Positions 12,901-27,900 of a stretch of DNA of 64,000 nucleotides are shown here, in pieces. Positions within the stretch are counted from its first letter, which is position 1. Every line of letters starts with the position of its first letter. The stretch spans positions 40,421,564 to 40,485,563 of the forward strand of contig CM054177.1 in assembly GCA_028829895.1 (NCBI GenBank), in the 5' to 3' direction. Source of the stretch: Sinotaia quadrata. Lineage: Eukaryota; Mollusca; Gastropoda; Architaenioglossa; Viviparidae. The translations under genes and the position numbers were made by a program. Below the pieces are notes generated by a model. The model worked only from the letters and a program-made list of their open reading frames with translations. It searched no databases and was not told the DNA's origin.

Positions 12901-15900
12901 AGTGAGAAAAGAGAATTTTGCAAATAAATATGAAAATTTTCAACTGAGATTCTTTAAAATGATACATTCCTATACAATACTAAGTAGATAGATTATACAG
13001 TAGTAATTACAAATATATAGATTAAATTATTTAGCTTTTAATCCTTTTTTCCATGTCTTATTTATACAACTGGTCAAAAATATAAAACCAAATGAAAGAT
13101 GCATACACAAGTCACTCCACTTGAATCATACTTTAACAAAATTCACTCACTCATGTGTTGGTTAAACGTTTGGCCAGAATCTATTAATATGATGATACCG
13201 ATGTGAAGGAATTTATATTGTTAGTGTCTCACTACTCAAGTGTCAGATGTGTTCAGTTATTAATTCTTCATCAAAATGGAATTCTGTTCTAGTTCCTTCT
13301 CTCTCCCATCAACTCTACAACAACTACAGTCAATATAATAAAATATGTAAATATTTACTCAATGTACTACACCTCTGAAATAACAAAAGGAAAATACAGA
13401 GAATGAAAAGTAGCAATTGCTTATCAAAATAATTTAAACCACTAATTATACTATTAATTAAAATTAAATGCATATTTAGATTCTTTTGCTCATAATGTCC
13501 TATCGCAGAAAGTGGAACATATATTTTCTGTGACTCAAAATTCATTGAATTAATTGTATTTTTCATTTAATTTTAATTTAAACATTATTATAAATCATTA
13601 CAACTGTGATATTATGTTTTAATAAATATACATTCAAGCAATGTGTGCACCACTTCTTCTAGGTCTTGGTCACTGGTAAAATGGAGCCTCTCAGATTGCC
13701 TTGCACATATTTACAAGTCAAATGTTGAGGATTGCATGAACAAAACCATGACTGAAAGATAGATGTGCCACTTCACAGATAGTTTACCTGTCAATCAAGA
13801 ATTATGATATGGTCTTCCTCTGTAGTGTATGTGGACAGATATCTGAATCATTCTGTATCAGTGGTACATGTGCACCCATTTTTGAACATTTGTAGTAAAG
13901 AACTCTTTCCATGTATTGAAAATCTGTGGTGGATTTCTGTCCCTTACACCTTCAACCCACAAGAACAATCATATCAGGCATTCTGCTCTTCTTTAGTGCA
14001 TATTGAAAACAGGGCAGCCAAATAAAACTGGTGGCATTGTGATTTTGTTTGCCTTGCTGTTGATGGCTTTCTGTATCATTACTGTTTCAATGAGATACTA
14101 GTAACTGTAGTAGTCAGCTCTTAATATAGGAATTTTGTCAGTTAAACTAGCTGGCCCTTATATAGGTAACTAGTCAGCTTTTATACAGACAACTAGTCAG
14201 CCCTTATATAGTTAACTAGTTAGAAATTATTATACTCTGCATAGATGGGGTACAAATTACCTTGGTATTGAAAGGCATATAATGAACTAAGAGGTCATGC
14301 TATACTACATATATGGGGTACATTTCCTTGATATATATATAGCAACTAGTGAAGTGAGAAGTTATCTACATACATGGTACATAATTTAAAGCAACTAGTG
14401 AAGTGAGAAGTTATCTACATACATGGTACATAATTTATAGCAACTAGTGAAGTGAGAAGTTATCTACATACATGGTACATAATTTAAAGCAACTAGTGAA
14501 GTGAGAAGTTATCTACATGGTACATAATTTAAAGCAACTAGTGAAGTGAGAAGTTATCTACATACATGGTACATAATTTAAAGCAACTAGTGAAGTGAGA
14601 AGTTATCTACATGGTACATAATTTAAAGCAACTAGTGAAGTGAGAAGTTATCTACATGGTACATAATTTAAAGCAACTAGTGAAGTGAGAAGTTATCTAC
14701 ATACATGGTACATAATTTAAAGCAACTAGTGAAGTGAGAAGTTATCTACATGGTACATAATTTAAAGCAACTAGTGAAGTGAGAAGTTATCTACATACAT
14801 GGTACATAATTTAAAGCAACTAGTGAAGTGAGAAGTTATCTACATACATGGTACATAATTTAAAGCAACTAGAGAAGTGAGAAGCTATGCTACTCTACAT
14901 ATGTAGGCAACTAGTATTGACCAGATGCTATCTAATCTATATATGGTACATATGGCAACTAGGGGGGGGGGGGTGACAAGTCATACCACTGTAAATGCAT
15001 GACATACATAATATTTTGATAATAGGCAACTAGTGGGTTGAAACGTTATGCTACATGGAGCACATATTACCTTGGTAATAGGCAACTAGTGGCTTGAAAT
15101 GTTATGCTACATGGAGCACATATTACCTTGGTAAATTGGTGTACTCTATATATTCCCTTTTCTTCAGCAATGTCAGATGTTTCTGCTCTGTAGCATCGAC
15201 TTACTGCTGCAACTCTGTACAAAACAAAAAATGTATTTCAGACTTTAAATAAATATAGTCTAAATCAAGTGGTCTAGTAATGATAGTGTTCATAAGTAAA
15301 TCCAATGGCTTTCATGTGTGATCATTTCCATCAATCATACAAGAAGAAATGTTGGCTGTTGATACAATGCAAATTCTCCAACAGACATTCCAAGTGGCAG
15401 CAATACTGGAAAACAAGATGAAAAGCAATGAAAGCTTGAGGCTTGGGCATAGCTCTGCAATGTGTGTAATTTCAGTATGTTTCAATAGGGAAATTATTAT
15501 TAAATAGGAAACCACTATCTAAAACCAGTGTCTGATTCCTCATACAATCTCAAATTTTTCATCAGACATGCCATACTTCTGCATTAAAAATGTCTCTTCT
15601 TCATTGATGATATCTTGATATTCTTTATTAGGCAAAAGAAACTATATTGCTAATAGATGCTTGGTGAATTGCTGATGGCTTTATAAATCTTGACAATGTT
15701 TGAAAGAAGTCACAACATATATTTATACAGCACATGATTTAATTCTGATGAGTGATTATCACAGAGAAAAGTATCAGAAACACCTCAATCGAGAATCTCA
15801 ACATGAGGTACAGATGGTTCTAAGAAAATCTTAGAACTTCTTAAATCTTTTCTTGCCAAACTCTGGACACACAAGGTTCCTTTTGTTGTGCAGCTATCTT

Positions 15901-18900
15901 GCTTGCTCTTTTCCACAATGAATGCTTTAAGAGCATAACAACTGTCAAATAGTCTTTAAGAATCTTTCGTGCTCTCTTCCTTGAAGAATATTCAATAAGT
16001 TTTTAAAATCATCTTTCTTGTTCTTTTTCATAAATAATGCTATAAGGTCCCAAATGTCCAATAGTTCTTTTGTGTTCTTTTTTTAAGACACCTCTCTTGC
16101 TCTCTTCCCTGAAGAATACCTCTTGTCTGCTCAGCATCTTAACATCACTCTATTTGCCAAGGGGTGTTTTCAATGTTTTATACTATTCCTACTAAATTAT
16201 CAAAAACTTAAAAATAAAATAAAAATATCAATGTATATATTTCTTACCACAAGTCTTATTTAAAGATATGTTTATGGGATTTCATGAGGTATGCTGTTTT
16301 TTAACTGAATTTAATTTAAAATATGTTCTATAATTATTAATAATTTTTCAATAAGTGTTCCATAAAAATATATCTTTTTAACATTATAAATTATTTACAT
16401 TATTATTTCTTTCTAGTTCACATTATAAAATCATTAAAAGTTCACATTATTATTAAAATCAGTAATGTGAGCAATCTGAATGCACAAGAGTCTCAATCTT
16501 TGAAAAATGTATTTTTATTTACAAATTACAGGTACTAAGGGCTTTCCATCTGTCACTAACACTGATACAAAATTCAATATCTCATAAACTATTCATAGGG
16601 TTAATATGCAATTGAGAAAAAATTTTCAAGGACGTTTTAAGAGCTGCATATTACGATATTCACGAGCTACTAAAGTTCAAAAATATGAAATTTGTTAGTG
16701 ACTACGTTTTTATTACAAACAAATTAAAATGGTTAAAAAAAAAATCAATATACAATTTTATGCATTAATATGTCCTTGATAAGGTGACATGGCAAAAACA
16801 GGTTCAAGGTGAAATAGTCCAACCTTGAATGGAATGTGCACTAAACATAAGAATGCATGAGGTAGTGGTTAAACCCGATTGAATTTTGATGTATTCAGAG
16901 TTGTGCTCCTTGAGTCGCAATATGTAAACCTGGTTGACAACTTCAGACCTAGCAAATGCTCATTCAGCTTCAAAACCAGCAGACAACCTAGCACTTTATA
17001 TAGTAGGATATTAATATTTAATTTAAAAACACTTGACCATAACATATTAGTAACATTATTTTACTTATCAAGTGTTTTTATTCCCAACAGAAAATATTTG
17101 AATGAAAGCTTTAAGAGTCTGGCAAACTTAGTGCTGGATTGATAATTACTTGGGAACATATGTTTGTTGATCAGTAATGTCTTGTGATAGTATTCCAGCA
17201 GTTCATGTTTACGTACATTTCTGGATAAAGATTTGTTTGCAAACAATGTCTTTTATAAAGATCTTCAATTAAATATAATAGCTGGACAAAAACAACTGTT
17301 CTAAATCCTGGTGTATCAACAATGAGACTAGAAGCAAAGAAAAAAACAAGCATTGGAATATTATGAGTTGCATAACAGAAGAGAGAAAATATTTAAGTTC
17401 ATGCCCACCACAGCCACTAGTCATTGTTTTCCTCCTTGCTTTCACCCTTGTTCTTCTTCCTAACTAAAATTTGACATCTTCTCTCAAGAGGTCACTTGAT
17501 AATCCTGGCAGTGTTTCTTTAAAAGCAGTTTATATTCTGATTCAAGTCAGTCAGCAAAGATGTATAAGATTTGCATTATTGTCAGTGACACTGAAATCTA
17601 AATCTCAATCACTCTCACATTTTTCTTAATATCCTTCATCACAATCAATAATCAAATTATTATTTCAGTCTTGCAGTAAAAAAATGTCTTTAATAACATT
17701 TTATTTTCTTTCAAACCAGTGCAATATATCACAGTCAACAATGACAAAAAACTGGAGAAAAATCAAGAAGTGTGAAAAATGAAAGATCCAAAGCTGGGTT
17801 AACAACTCTGAAGTACAACTTGTGCAGTGATCAGCTGACTGAAAATTACTGAAACAATTTGGGTGAGATGATGAGATAAACAACATTTTAATATGAATGA
17901 TAGATTTAGGTAGGTCAAAGGAAAGTTCTTTCCCCAAAATAGACTTCACAATAGTCATTTTCTGTGACACTTCTGTTATCTTCAGTAAAGTATACATACA
18001 GTTTCCAAGTTTAAATTTATTTTTTGAAGAGTCATCATCAAGCCTAAAGATCCTTGGTGAACTTGTATGATCATGGTTCTACATCAACTCTTGTTAAGTA
18101 TATATCTGGTAGGTTCTCAAGAAAATTTAAAAAAAAATATTACTTATTTGGGTACTCATCAACAAGCACTGCAACAAAAACTAGCTTGCTATGCTCTCTC
18201 TTGCATTTTTCTATTTAGCTTACACTTTGCCACAAACATTTTGTCTGGCTTGCATTCCTCTTATTTATCTTAGGGTTGCAAATTTGTTATAAACAAACAT
18301 TTTGTCTGCCTTACATTTCTCTATTTATTTAAAGTTGCATTTTTACTACCCCCCAAAAAAATGGATATTTTGTCTGGCCTGCCTTCTTCTATTTACCTTA
18401 GGATTTACATATTTGCCATAAACGTTTAAATATTTCGTCTGGCTTGCACTCCTCTATTTATCTTAGGCCCTTATTTTGCCACTGATAGTTAGATATTTCT
18501 CTGTGCTGTATTCCACTATTTATCTTATGGTGACATTTTCGCCACTCTAAGTTGAATATTTTGTCTGGCTGCCCTTGAATTTTCAATACAATGAGCAAGA
18601 AATCAATCTATGCTAGGAATTTCTGTTCAACGGAAACTCAATATTAACAAAAAAAGGTTATTACTTTAGAAATTTCAACAATTATGATTTTTCAGATTTT
18701 ATTATATTCAAAGTAAATATGAAATAAATATGCCCCAATATAAAATATTGCACAAAAATTAAATATGGCAAAAAATTAAAATCTAAGATTTTTAAGAGGT
18801 AATTATTTTGTACAGTGATTCAACAATTCTTAATATTTACAAAGTTAATGCCAACAGGAGACAAAGAAACATTTAATTTAAAGTTTGTATCAATTTTTTT

Positions 18901-21900
18901 TTTTTTAAGAGCAAGAAAAGTACAGAGACAACTTAGACAACAGTGTTGCTACAGTTTACCATATTAATTCAAAAAATAAAATGTACTCACTTTATTGGAA
19001 GATTCTGCAAATCTAGCAATCTATTAGCAAAGAATCCTGAAATAAATTTTTTTAAATGAATGTGAGCAAATAAGGTTCAATTATAACTCTAATCCTATTT
19101 GATTTACACACTGAGCTAATGAAGTTACACTCTGGTTAACACATTCTGACAGAAAACAAACATTTTGTGGACAATGAAATTCAATGTGACTCTTATCCCC
19201 TATTTGATTTAGATATTTTTGTGAGTTATGAAATTCAAATCCCTTATATGATTAATACACTTTGAGAGCAACGAAATTCAATGTAACTCTTTTCTTTTTC
19301 TGATAGATATTGTATGAGCCAATGAATTTCAACTGTTATCCCCTATTTGATTTATATTCTATGTGAGCAAATGGGAAACTCAGTGGTTGTGCACAAAGTC
19401 ATAGTTTATGGGCTTGATCAATGAGATTTTTCCCACCCACTCCCTAATTCAAGAATGATAAGCTTAGAGGCCAAGACTGTAAGTTATTAGGGTTGCTTGG
19501 CAAACAAACGCTAATGAATACCCATTATTATTATTATTATTTTCGTTCTGAATAATGCTCATTAAAGCTCTTATCCCTTATTTGATTTACACACTATGTG
19601 GGACATCATTTGCTGAATGTGTTCACTGCCTTAAAAAAAAAATATGAAAATGGTATGCTGTGGAGAAGACTAGAACAATAATAGCAAAGATGATTTTAAA
19701 TAAAAATGGTACACCATGAAGAAAAGAACAATAATAGCAAAGCTGACTTTAAATATGATAAGAGAAACAAATAACAGCAAAGATGACTTGAAATATGTAA
19801 ATGGCATAACTTGGAGAAGACAAGAAAAATACTGGCAAAAGACAACTTTGTGTTTAATGGTTTTCAGTCTGTAATTTGTTTAATTCAAAGCAGAATGTTC
19901 ATTTATTAATATATATTGTTTAATACATTTTGTAGTTTGTTTGGTTTTATAAATTATAATTATATATTTTGTTTGCTGCTGCTTAAAATTTCTGTGTGTG
20001 ATTCTCACTACTATTTTTCTGATTGTGTATATAATATATCATCACTCCTATTCTGTTAGTGTCTTTGATTTGATAATCAATGTTTCTCTTCTCTATTAGA
20101 TTCAGAATGTGGCACTTTGTTAAAAAATTAGTTACCAGTGCAAATTTGATAGTGTTATTTTGTAAGTTTTCACTTTCCTATTCAGTCAAGTTTATGCAGT
20201 ATGGAAAAAAATACTTTGAAATAACTATTACAAATATTGCTTTTTTTTATTTAAACAAATTAATATTATAATCAATCTGTAGGAAGACTAAACCAAACAC
20301 ACATCATGCAGGCATTAGACTGAGCACAAATTTACTTGCTAAATCCAGATTAATAATATCAGGAAAATAAATATATATGGTTTTATTTACGATGATGATG
20401 ACAATGATAAAACAACTACAACAACAATTCATTTACACTGATTGTCCAAAAAAAAATGTAAACACTTCTAGTCATGACTACTAAACTCAAAATTATAATC
20501 TAGGTAGTGCTTGAAGATCAATCCCAATGATAAAGATTGGGTTGTGTGGCAGAGTAAATTTGCCTATCCCTATTTCTAAACTTAATAATTATAGATTTGC
20601 TGCCAATGTTAACATGACTCTACCTTGGGCACTGCTTTTGGTGACATTTTTGTAAGTGCCAGAGTTGGAGTAAGCAACTGTGATGAAGAATGTGCTAGAA
20701 CTTGCTGATGCAATCCAAACAAGTTCCAAGTAGATGAGTAGATTTTCTGACTGATATTCTCACACTTGTTCATAACAACTTCATCTAATGGGGATGGACC
20801 AAAAGTTATTTTGTTGAAGAAGTGTAAATGTAAATGTCAATGCTCTTTTGAATATATTAATATGTTGTATATTTGATTGTTGATTTAGTAATTTTATTGT
20901 TAAATTTATTAATCTTTTTGCACATATATTAAAACTTATGTTGGAGTAATAGTGGATGGATAGAGCTTGTTGAAAATAAATAAAAGATGGATTTTTATTC
21001 CTTCTTTAGTAAGAAATTTCCACTTGCAGAACCACTGTGCAACAGCAAAACATCTATCTCATTATTGTGTAAAGAGTAGAGTTTTATGACACTCTTATAA
21101 TCCGCTAAGTGAGAGACCTGTTGGTCTTATGGGAGAATTATTAATAACTATAAATTAAGATTCTTGATCACTTGTAATTAGTTATGTGTTATTAATTATA
21201 AATAATAACCATAATCAGTGAAGAGTGCCCAGAGAGGTGTCACGGGTTCAAACCCTTGAATTTTACATGCCACACCTATCAGTTCTCCAGTATTTTGTGG
21301 GAGTGTCTCAATTCCCATTTACCACAAGAAAAATTATGTTGGTTCTCCCAAAGGATTCCCCCTCCCCCCCCCCAACATTAATCATAAAGCTGAAATTCCA
21401 TCATTTTAACATTTTTGTACTTTATAACTTTTTAGTTAGAGTTCAATAGTACTTTTTTATTGATCTTTATTCTTATACATTTTATGTGCAATTTATACAT
21501 TTTACTTTATTTACATTTAAAACTCAAGTATTTGAGCGGCATCAAGTTTTAATTTATTTCCATAAACAATTATTTTCTATATGCGCCTTATTCACTTTTA
21601 TATTACAGTCGAACCTGGATATGTCGACGGCCTAGGGGTTTGCCAAAAAGTGTCGAGATAACTGATGATCAAGATTACCAAAAACCAATATGGTGGCAAT
21701 ATATTACAGTACTATAACATGCACTTGAAATTTCTTTATGTACATGATGTGCGTGCACGTGTTTGGTGATTTTTTTACACAACAGTGTTGCTGCGATTTG
21801 TTTGATGATGCGATCGGCATGCTATAAAAATGTACATACCTGGACATGTTTGCTAACAACAAAAGGTTTATGTACACACTGAAATATGGTTTCTTTACAA

Positions 21901-24900
21901 AGTCTAAAATGCTTTGTTGCTTTTTGCCTTTAAGTCTACTTGAAAACAAATGCTTCAATATTACATGCTTGAAATTTCTTTATGTACATGAGGTGCATTA
22001 ATAAATGAGAATGTACATGCGCATGTTTTACACAACAGCGTTGCCGCGATTTATTTGATGATGCAATCAGTATGCTATTAAAAATGTACATACACTGTAC
22101 ATTGTTTGCTAACAACAAAAGGCTTATGTGCACCAACTAACAGCAGAGATTTACCCATACACGTATACAATAAAATGTACAAACCTTTCATTATATTCTC
22201 CAGCATTGCAAACACAAAGATCGCTCACAAAATCACAAAAAACCTGAGGAGTGTACAATGTAGTTTGTTTTTACAAAAAGCTAACCAGTATCAAAATTAA
22301 ATTCACGAGTCATTTTGTGTGTGTGTGTGTGTGCACGTGCGCGCATCTAAGGTGGAGAGCAGGAGGGGGGGGGGCTGAAGCCACCCAGTAAAGAGTTAAA
22401 TGATGGTCCAATGTACCCCTTCTAGGCACATTACACAACTGTTCCAAAATCTTCAATGGACTCACATGCACACCGGGGAGATATGTCAAGAACTTCCTAT
22501 GTGCTATCAAAGCACATCGGGGAAATGTTCTCGAATCTTTGTGTGTTATTCAGCACACCACAAGAAATGTTCAAGAAACTTTTGTGAATTCTCAAAACCA
22601 AACTCAAGCCTCATTTTCTGCCGTATTGGCTCTGAATTCACAGGGATCAACTTACAGTAACACATTTATTGATAAGTTTGATGAAAATGCTGGTTACATA
22701 CACCAACATGATGTGATGGAGTACAGTAGTCACTGCAGTCTTAAGCAGATACAAAACCTCAAAAAGCATCAAAATGTCAAAAGCATCAAAATGCCAATAG
22801 GCAAGCTCCTCTGTGCAAAAGTCAAATTAAGGGCATATTTCATCTATAAACTCCTCTCCTACACACATTCTCAACTTACAAACCATGCAACACTATTCAT
22901 TAACCTGATACAGACACAGCATAAGAAATAGAGCATCGATCAAAATTTACAAATATAATGTATAACATAATCAAATTAGTGAACATACAAAAAATGGTTC
23001 AATTATATAAGTATTCTTAAAATCAAATCATAGATCAATAGCAAATGTACAAAATATTTCTAAGTGCATTCTTCTTTTATCAGTCAGTTAATTTACAATA
23101 GGCTAATGGTCACCTTTATCACAGGACTTGAGTTACAAAATCAAAGTGATCAGAATGTAGACTTTCTTCAACAAAGTAACTTTCAGTCCACCCTATTGGA
23201 TGAAGTTGTTATGAACAAGTGTGAGACTATTAGTCAGAAAAAAACTACTCATCTGCTTGGAACTGGTTGAGATTGCATCAGCAAGTTCTAGCATATTCTT
23301 TATATGAGTTGCTTATTTTAACTCTGGCACTTACAAAAATATCATCATGCACAGTACCTGAAGGTCGTGTCAAGTTGACATTTAACAATTTATATAACAA
23401 TTAAACTTATAAATAGGGATAGACAAATTTACTCTGCTATAGAACAAATGAAAAAGATGTGAACTGACCAGCAAGAGACATTTCTGCAGTTCCTGATAAA
23501 CAGACCTGACCAATGTGAGTCGCCAATTTGTACACCTGAGTTCTCTCTCCTTGGGTTTTAAATCCACAACCCTCCTTGGAAAAAGGATTAAAAAATGTAT
23601 AATTTCAAGAGAAACAAGTAGCAATTAAAAAAGGATTGTGGTTATTTGAATGAAACAATTAACAAAATAGTTTTTAAAGTTAAAGAAAAAAGTCTGCAGT
23701 AAAACTGAAAGGTTAAAGATTATTATTAAAGTATTAAAGATTCTTTTTGCATTTTACAGCAAGCAAGCAAGTACACACAAGGATGATCAACTATTATAAT
23801 ATACTATTGTGTTCATCTTGTAAAATAGTCATGTATGAATGAACAAGTAACAAATGTATTTTAATCCATCTGGTATTGTTAAAAACAAAATGACTGATGC
23901 AAACCTGCTCTAATAATTTGACTTTGAAGACAAGATGAGATGCTTTAGGCAAACGAAGATGAAGTTTGCATGAAGTTGTAACAATATGATTCCACTGCCA
24001 TCTTTTATTTAATTATTATTAATTAATAATATGATACTCAACATATTTTGGTAGGTATTAGTCATAATTTTGTATTACTAGTGTGTAGGTTAGAGTTTAG
24101 TACCATCTTTTCTATTAAACTTTTTTAGTTACATTATTTTATTACATCTTTTCTATTTTCTCACAATATTTTGTGTAAACTTTCATTGAAGTGTTTCAGT
24201 TTTACTATTGTATAAACCATGGCTGCCATCTGTTTAGCATTTACTGATAAAAATCAGCTCTAGTATTTTCTTTGTATTAATCTGTCAAAACTTTCTTTTA
24301 TTATCCTGTAAGTAGTACAACTGTATAATATTTTAACTGTATCTCTTTGCTCAATTCAATTCTTACAATATGATAAAAGTATAAAACTACTTACAATAAC
24401 ATTTGGATGAAGCATGTCTGGCACAGATACCAAGAAAAAACCCTAGAAGGAAAAACAATAGTTAATACATTCTGTTCAGTCTCATGTTTTAATGTTTTTC
24501 TCCTCTACGTCATTTTTTGTCAAACTTGACACAAAAATATTTGGGGGATTTTCAATTGTGTACATGACATATTTTTCACCAGGCATACGAGATATATTCC
24601 TTGTCAGCCCTGATTTATTTATTATGAGGCCTGATATACAAGATTTGTCCATTCTCAGGCCTGATATACAAGTTATGTTCATTCTCAGGCCTGCAAGACA
24701 TTCCGTAAGGTCTGACAAACAAGATATGTTCTTTATCAGGCCTAAAGGCATTCTATGTCAGATCTGACATTCAAGATATGTTCTTTATCAGGCCTAAAGG
24801 CATTCTATGTCAGATCTGACATTCAAGATATGTTCTTTATCAGGCCTTACAAAATATGGTTTTTTTTCAGGTCTACAAGGCATGTCTCTGTGGCTATAAT

Positions 24901-27900
24901 ACAGTTATGTCACAAGTTTTCATAAATAGTAAGCAATATGAGACATGCCTCCAGGACTAGTAATATAAAGATTGTCTCCAGGACTGGCAATATGAGGCAT
25001 GTCTCCAGGACTAGTAATACAAGGTGTCTCCATGATTAGCAATACAAGGTATATCTCAATGACTAGAAATACAAAGTGTCTAGAGAACTAGTGATACAAG
25101 GTGTGTCTCCAGAACTAGTAATATGAGGTGTCTCCATGACTAGCAATACAAGGTATGTTTTCAGGCCTTTTAATGATGCAAGTTGTAAGAAAATTGGACA
25201 AATAACCACTGGATAATGGTCAAGATAAGACAGTACATCTAAAAACACATAAAAAAACAAATAGTCACAAGCTAATATTTTTTAGCAACCACATTCAATA
25301 AACACTCTGTATGACAAAACAAATAATAATAACACCCATAAATAGAATCTATAGTTGTACTACAGTATTTTAAAAGAAAAAAAATGCACTTTGAAAAAAC
25401 TGTGAGTACACCTATTACAGAGAGAAGGATAATATAAATGTTTAAATTTGCAATGTAATACAAAACCAATGACAGAAAATAATAAAGTAACCTATATGAT
25501 TGATAATCAGTTTCATTTTGATGGTATTTTTGCATATATAAATCAATAGTGGGCATAATTGTATTCACTTTAATCTCATTTTCATCACTGTCAAAGTATT
25601 GGCTAACATTGATATATCCATGAAAGATTTTTGGTGTTGATGGTAAATTATTGGTCTTGTCAATCAGCAAAGGAAAACCAACCTTAGTGATGCACTGTTT
25701 ACATTTTTCACCTTATTTTCTGGATATTCACTGGACAATTATTTTAAGGTCATCCAATGAAATGTGCATAAATCTAAACCAAAGAGAGTGTTAGAAATTT
25801 TTCATAGAATTATAGGCTGGGTACATTCAAAGCAAATGGGGTAGGGCATTGTTATCCCTACTAAGATTAATAAAAAAAATTTTTAAAGTATGGCTCTGTG
25901 TTTCAAAATTCTTTTATTTTAATTTGAGTCAAACGGTGTTAAATTTTCCAAAATCAAGTGAAATCAGAAAAGTGTCACTCCTCTTACCCTGTTTAGCTTC
26001 AAGTAGAAATGACTGATAAGGACAGTGTGGAGGATGTCATATATAAAAATTACATGTTAATAATATTAATCCATTCCATGACTATCAATTTCTGACCTAT
26101 TTGATTTTAAAAAAAAAAACAGAGTTAAAACTAATAACAATAAATGAGTACTGTATAATTAATAAATTAAATATAGTTAATAATAATAAATAAATAGAAC
26201 ATAAATTATGTAAATAATCTTAAAAATATAGGTGACAACTGCTCAATGTTTGTATTTTTCTTTTATTGTTGTTTTTTTCACATGATTTTAAATGACATGA
26301 TATAATTTGTTGGGAAGTATTTTTAAAATAAGACATTTTTGTCACCTACTGTATATTACATATTGTTGTGTGATTAAAAGCTTTTTTTAAAAATAGGATT
26401 TAGTGCAAAGTGAGCACTGTGAGCCATGATTATATCAGCCACACAGTCTGTAAACTGTGGGGTTAATGGAAAACTGAGACAAGAAAATTAATTTCTGGAT
26501 TGGTCAAATTCACAACAAATGCATAATGTAAGCAAGGACACCACTAATTAAAATATAAATATTAGTAATAACCATGACTGGTGAGGATCTTAAGGAGATA
26601 ATACAAAAATGAAAACTGTATCAACAATAGGGGTTGTTTGTATAACAACAATTACTGCAAGCACTTCATTAACAACAACAACAAATCAACATATATTGGA
26701 AATGGACATTCAGCAGGAAAAAATAAATCAGTCAAACTGAAGTAACATTTACCCTGCTGAACAGACAACTACTCTTAAATTTGTTTCTTACTAAACATAA
26801 TATTAAATCATTTTTATCATATTCATATGCATAAAATGAAAAACAAACATTAATTCAATAGTTCAAATTGCAGTTCTACTTCTCTGGAAGTGTATATTTC
26901 TTTGTCAGTTCATTCTTTGAAAAAAAAAGTCATAATTCATAAAATATATATGTGAAGATGGGAAGATATATATTGTTTGAGATTCTAATAGATTCTATTA
27001 TTTACACAAACATAAATGAGGAAAATGCCACCTAACAGTTTATTATTTGTTGAAACAGAATAATGAATTAATCCAGCAGTGCCCATTTCCAAAGTGTGGC
27101 ACATGACTAAAAGCAAGCCATTCACTACAGCAACTTCATTGATGTCAGATAAAACAATTCAATAAGAGAAACTAGCTTTAGACTTTAATATTTTCAAATT
27201 CAGGTGAAATTTTACAATACTCTTCTAAGTTTTTTAAAATAATTAATAAACCTTTAAAATGAACTAAAATATTTGAGTGAAAATTTAATATGCAATGTTA
27301 GTGTAGAAATGTGGTCACATAACCAGCAGCACTGGGTCCATAATTCATGCACAATAATACTGATTATGAACATGTTTTTTCTGAAGAATACTGATTGGAA
27401 AGTGATTCATGTCAATGCTAAATGATTTCTAAATACATACTAACATAGTAAGGAAGAATGGGTTTTTCCTGAAAATACTGATTGGAAAGCAATTATTAAT
27501 TTCTAAATACATAGTAAGGAAGAATGGGTTTTTCCTGAAAAATACTGATTGGAAAGCAATTATTAATTTCTAAATACATAGTAAGGAAGAATGGTTTTTT
27601 CCTGAAAATACTGATTGAAAAGCAATTATGTTAATACTAAAAGATTTCTAAATACATGGGTTTTAGTAAGCAAGAATATTTTTTCTGAAGTTTACTAACT
27701 GTAAAGTGATTCATGTCACAGCTTAAATGATTTCTAAATACATGAGCTTTCGTAAGCAAGAATGTTTTTTTCTGAAGAATACTGATTGGAAAACAATTAC
27801 TGTTAATGTTCAATGATTTATAAATATGTGGGTTTTAGTAAGGAAGAGTGTTTTGTCTGAAGAAAACTGATTGGAAAGTGATTTGTGTTAGTGCTAAATG

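Noticed and set aside
14341..14915. Regular repeats that might look like a CRISPR array
   Set aside because: The repeats are contiguous with no unique spacers, in an intron of an animal gene.
21225..21275. tRNA-like T-arm (CGGGTTCAAACCC) after repeat copy 2
   Set aside because: A B-box-like word is present, but no A box, anticodon arm or acceptor stem could be folded around it.
25272..25670. 132-codon minus-strand open frame in SARS2 intron 7
   Set aside because: The second half is a low-complexity Leu/Ile/Tyr run from AT-rich DNA. The first half has no recognised family, and its extension upstream has stops. It could be a transposase relic, but I cannot support a call.
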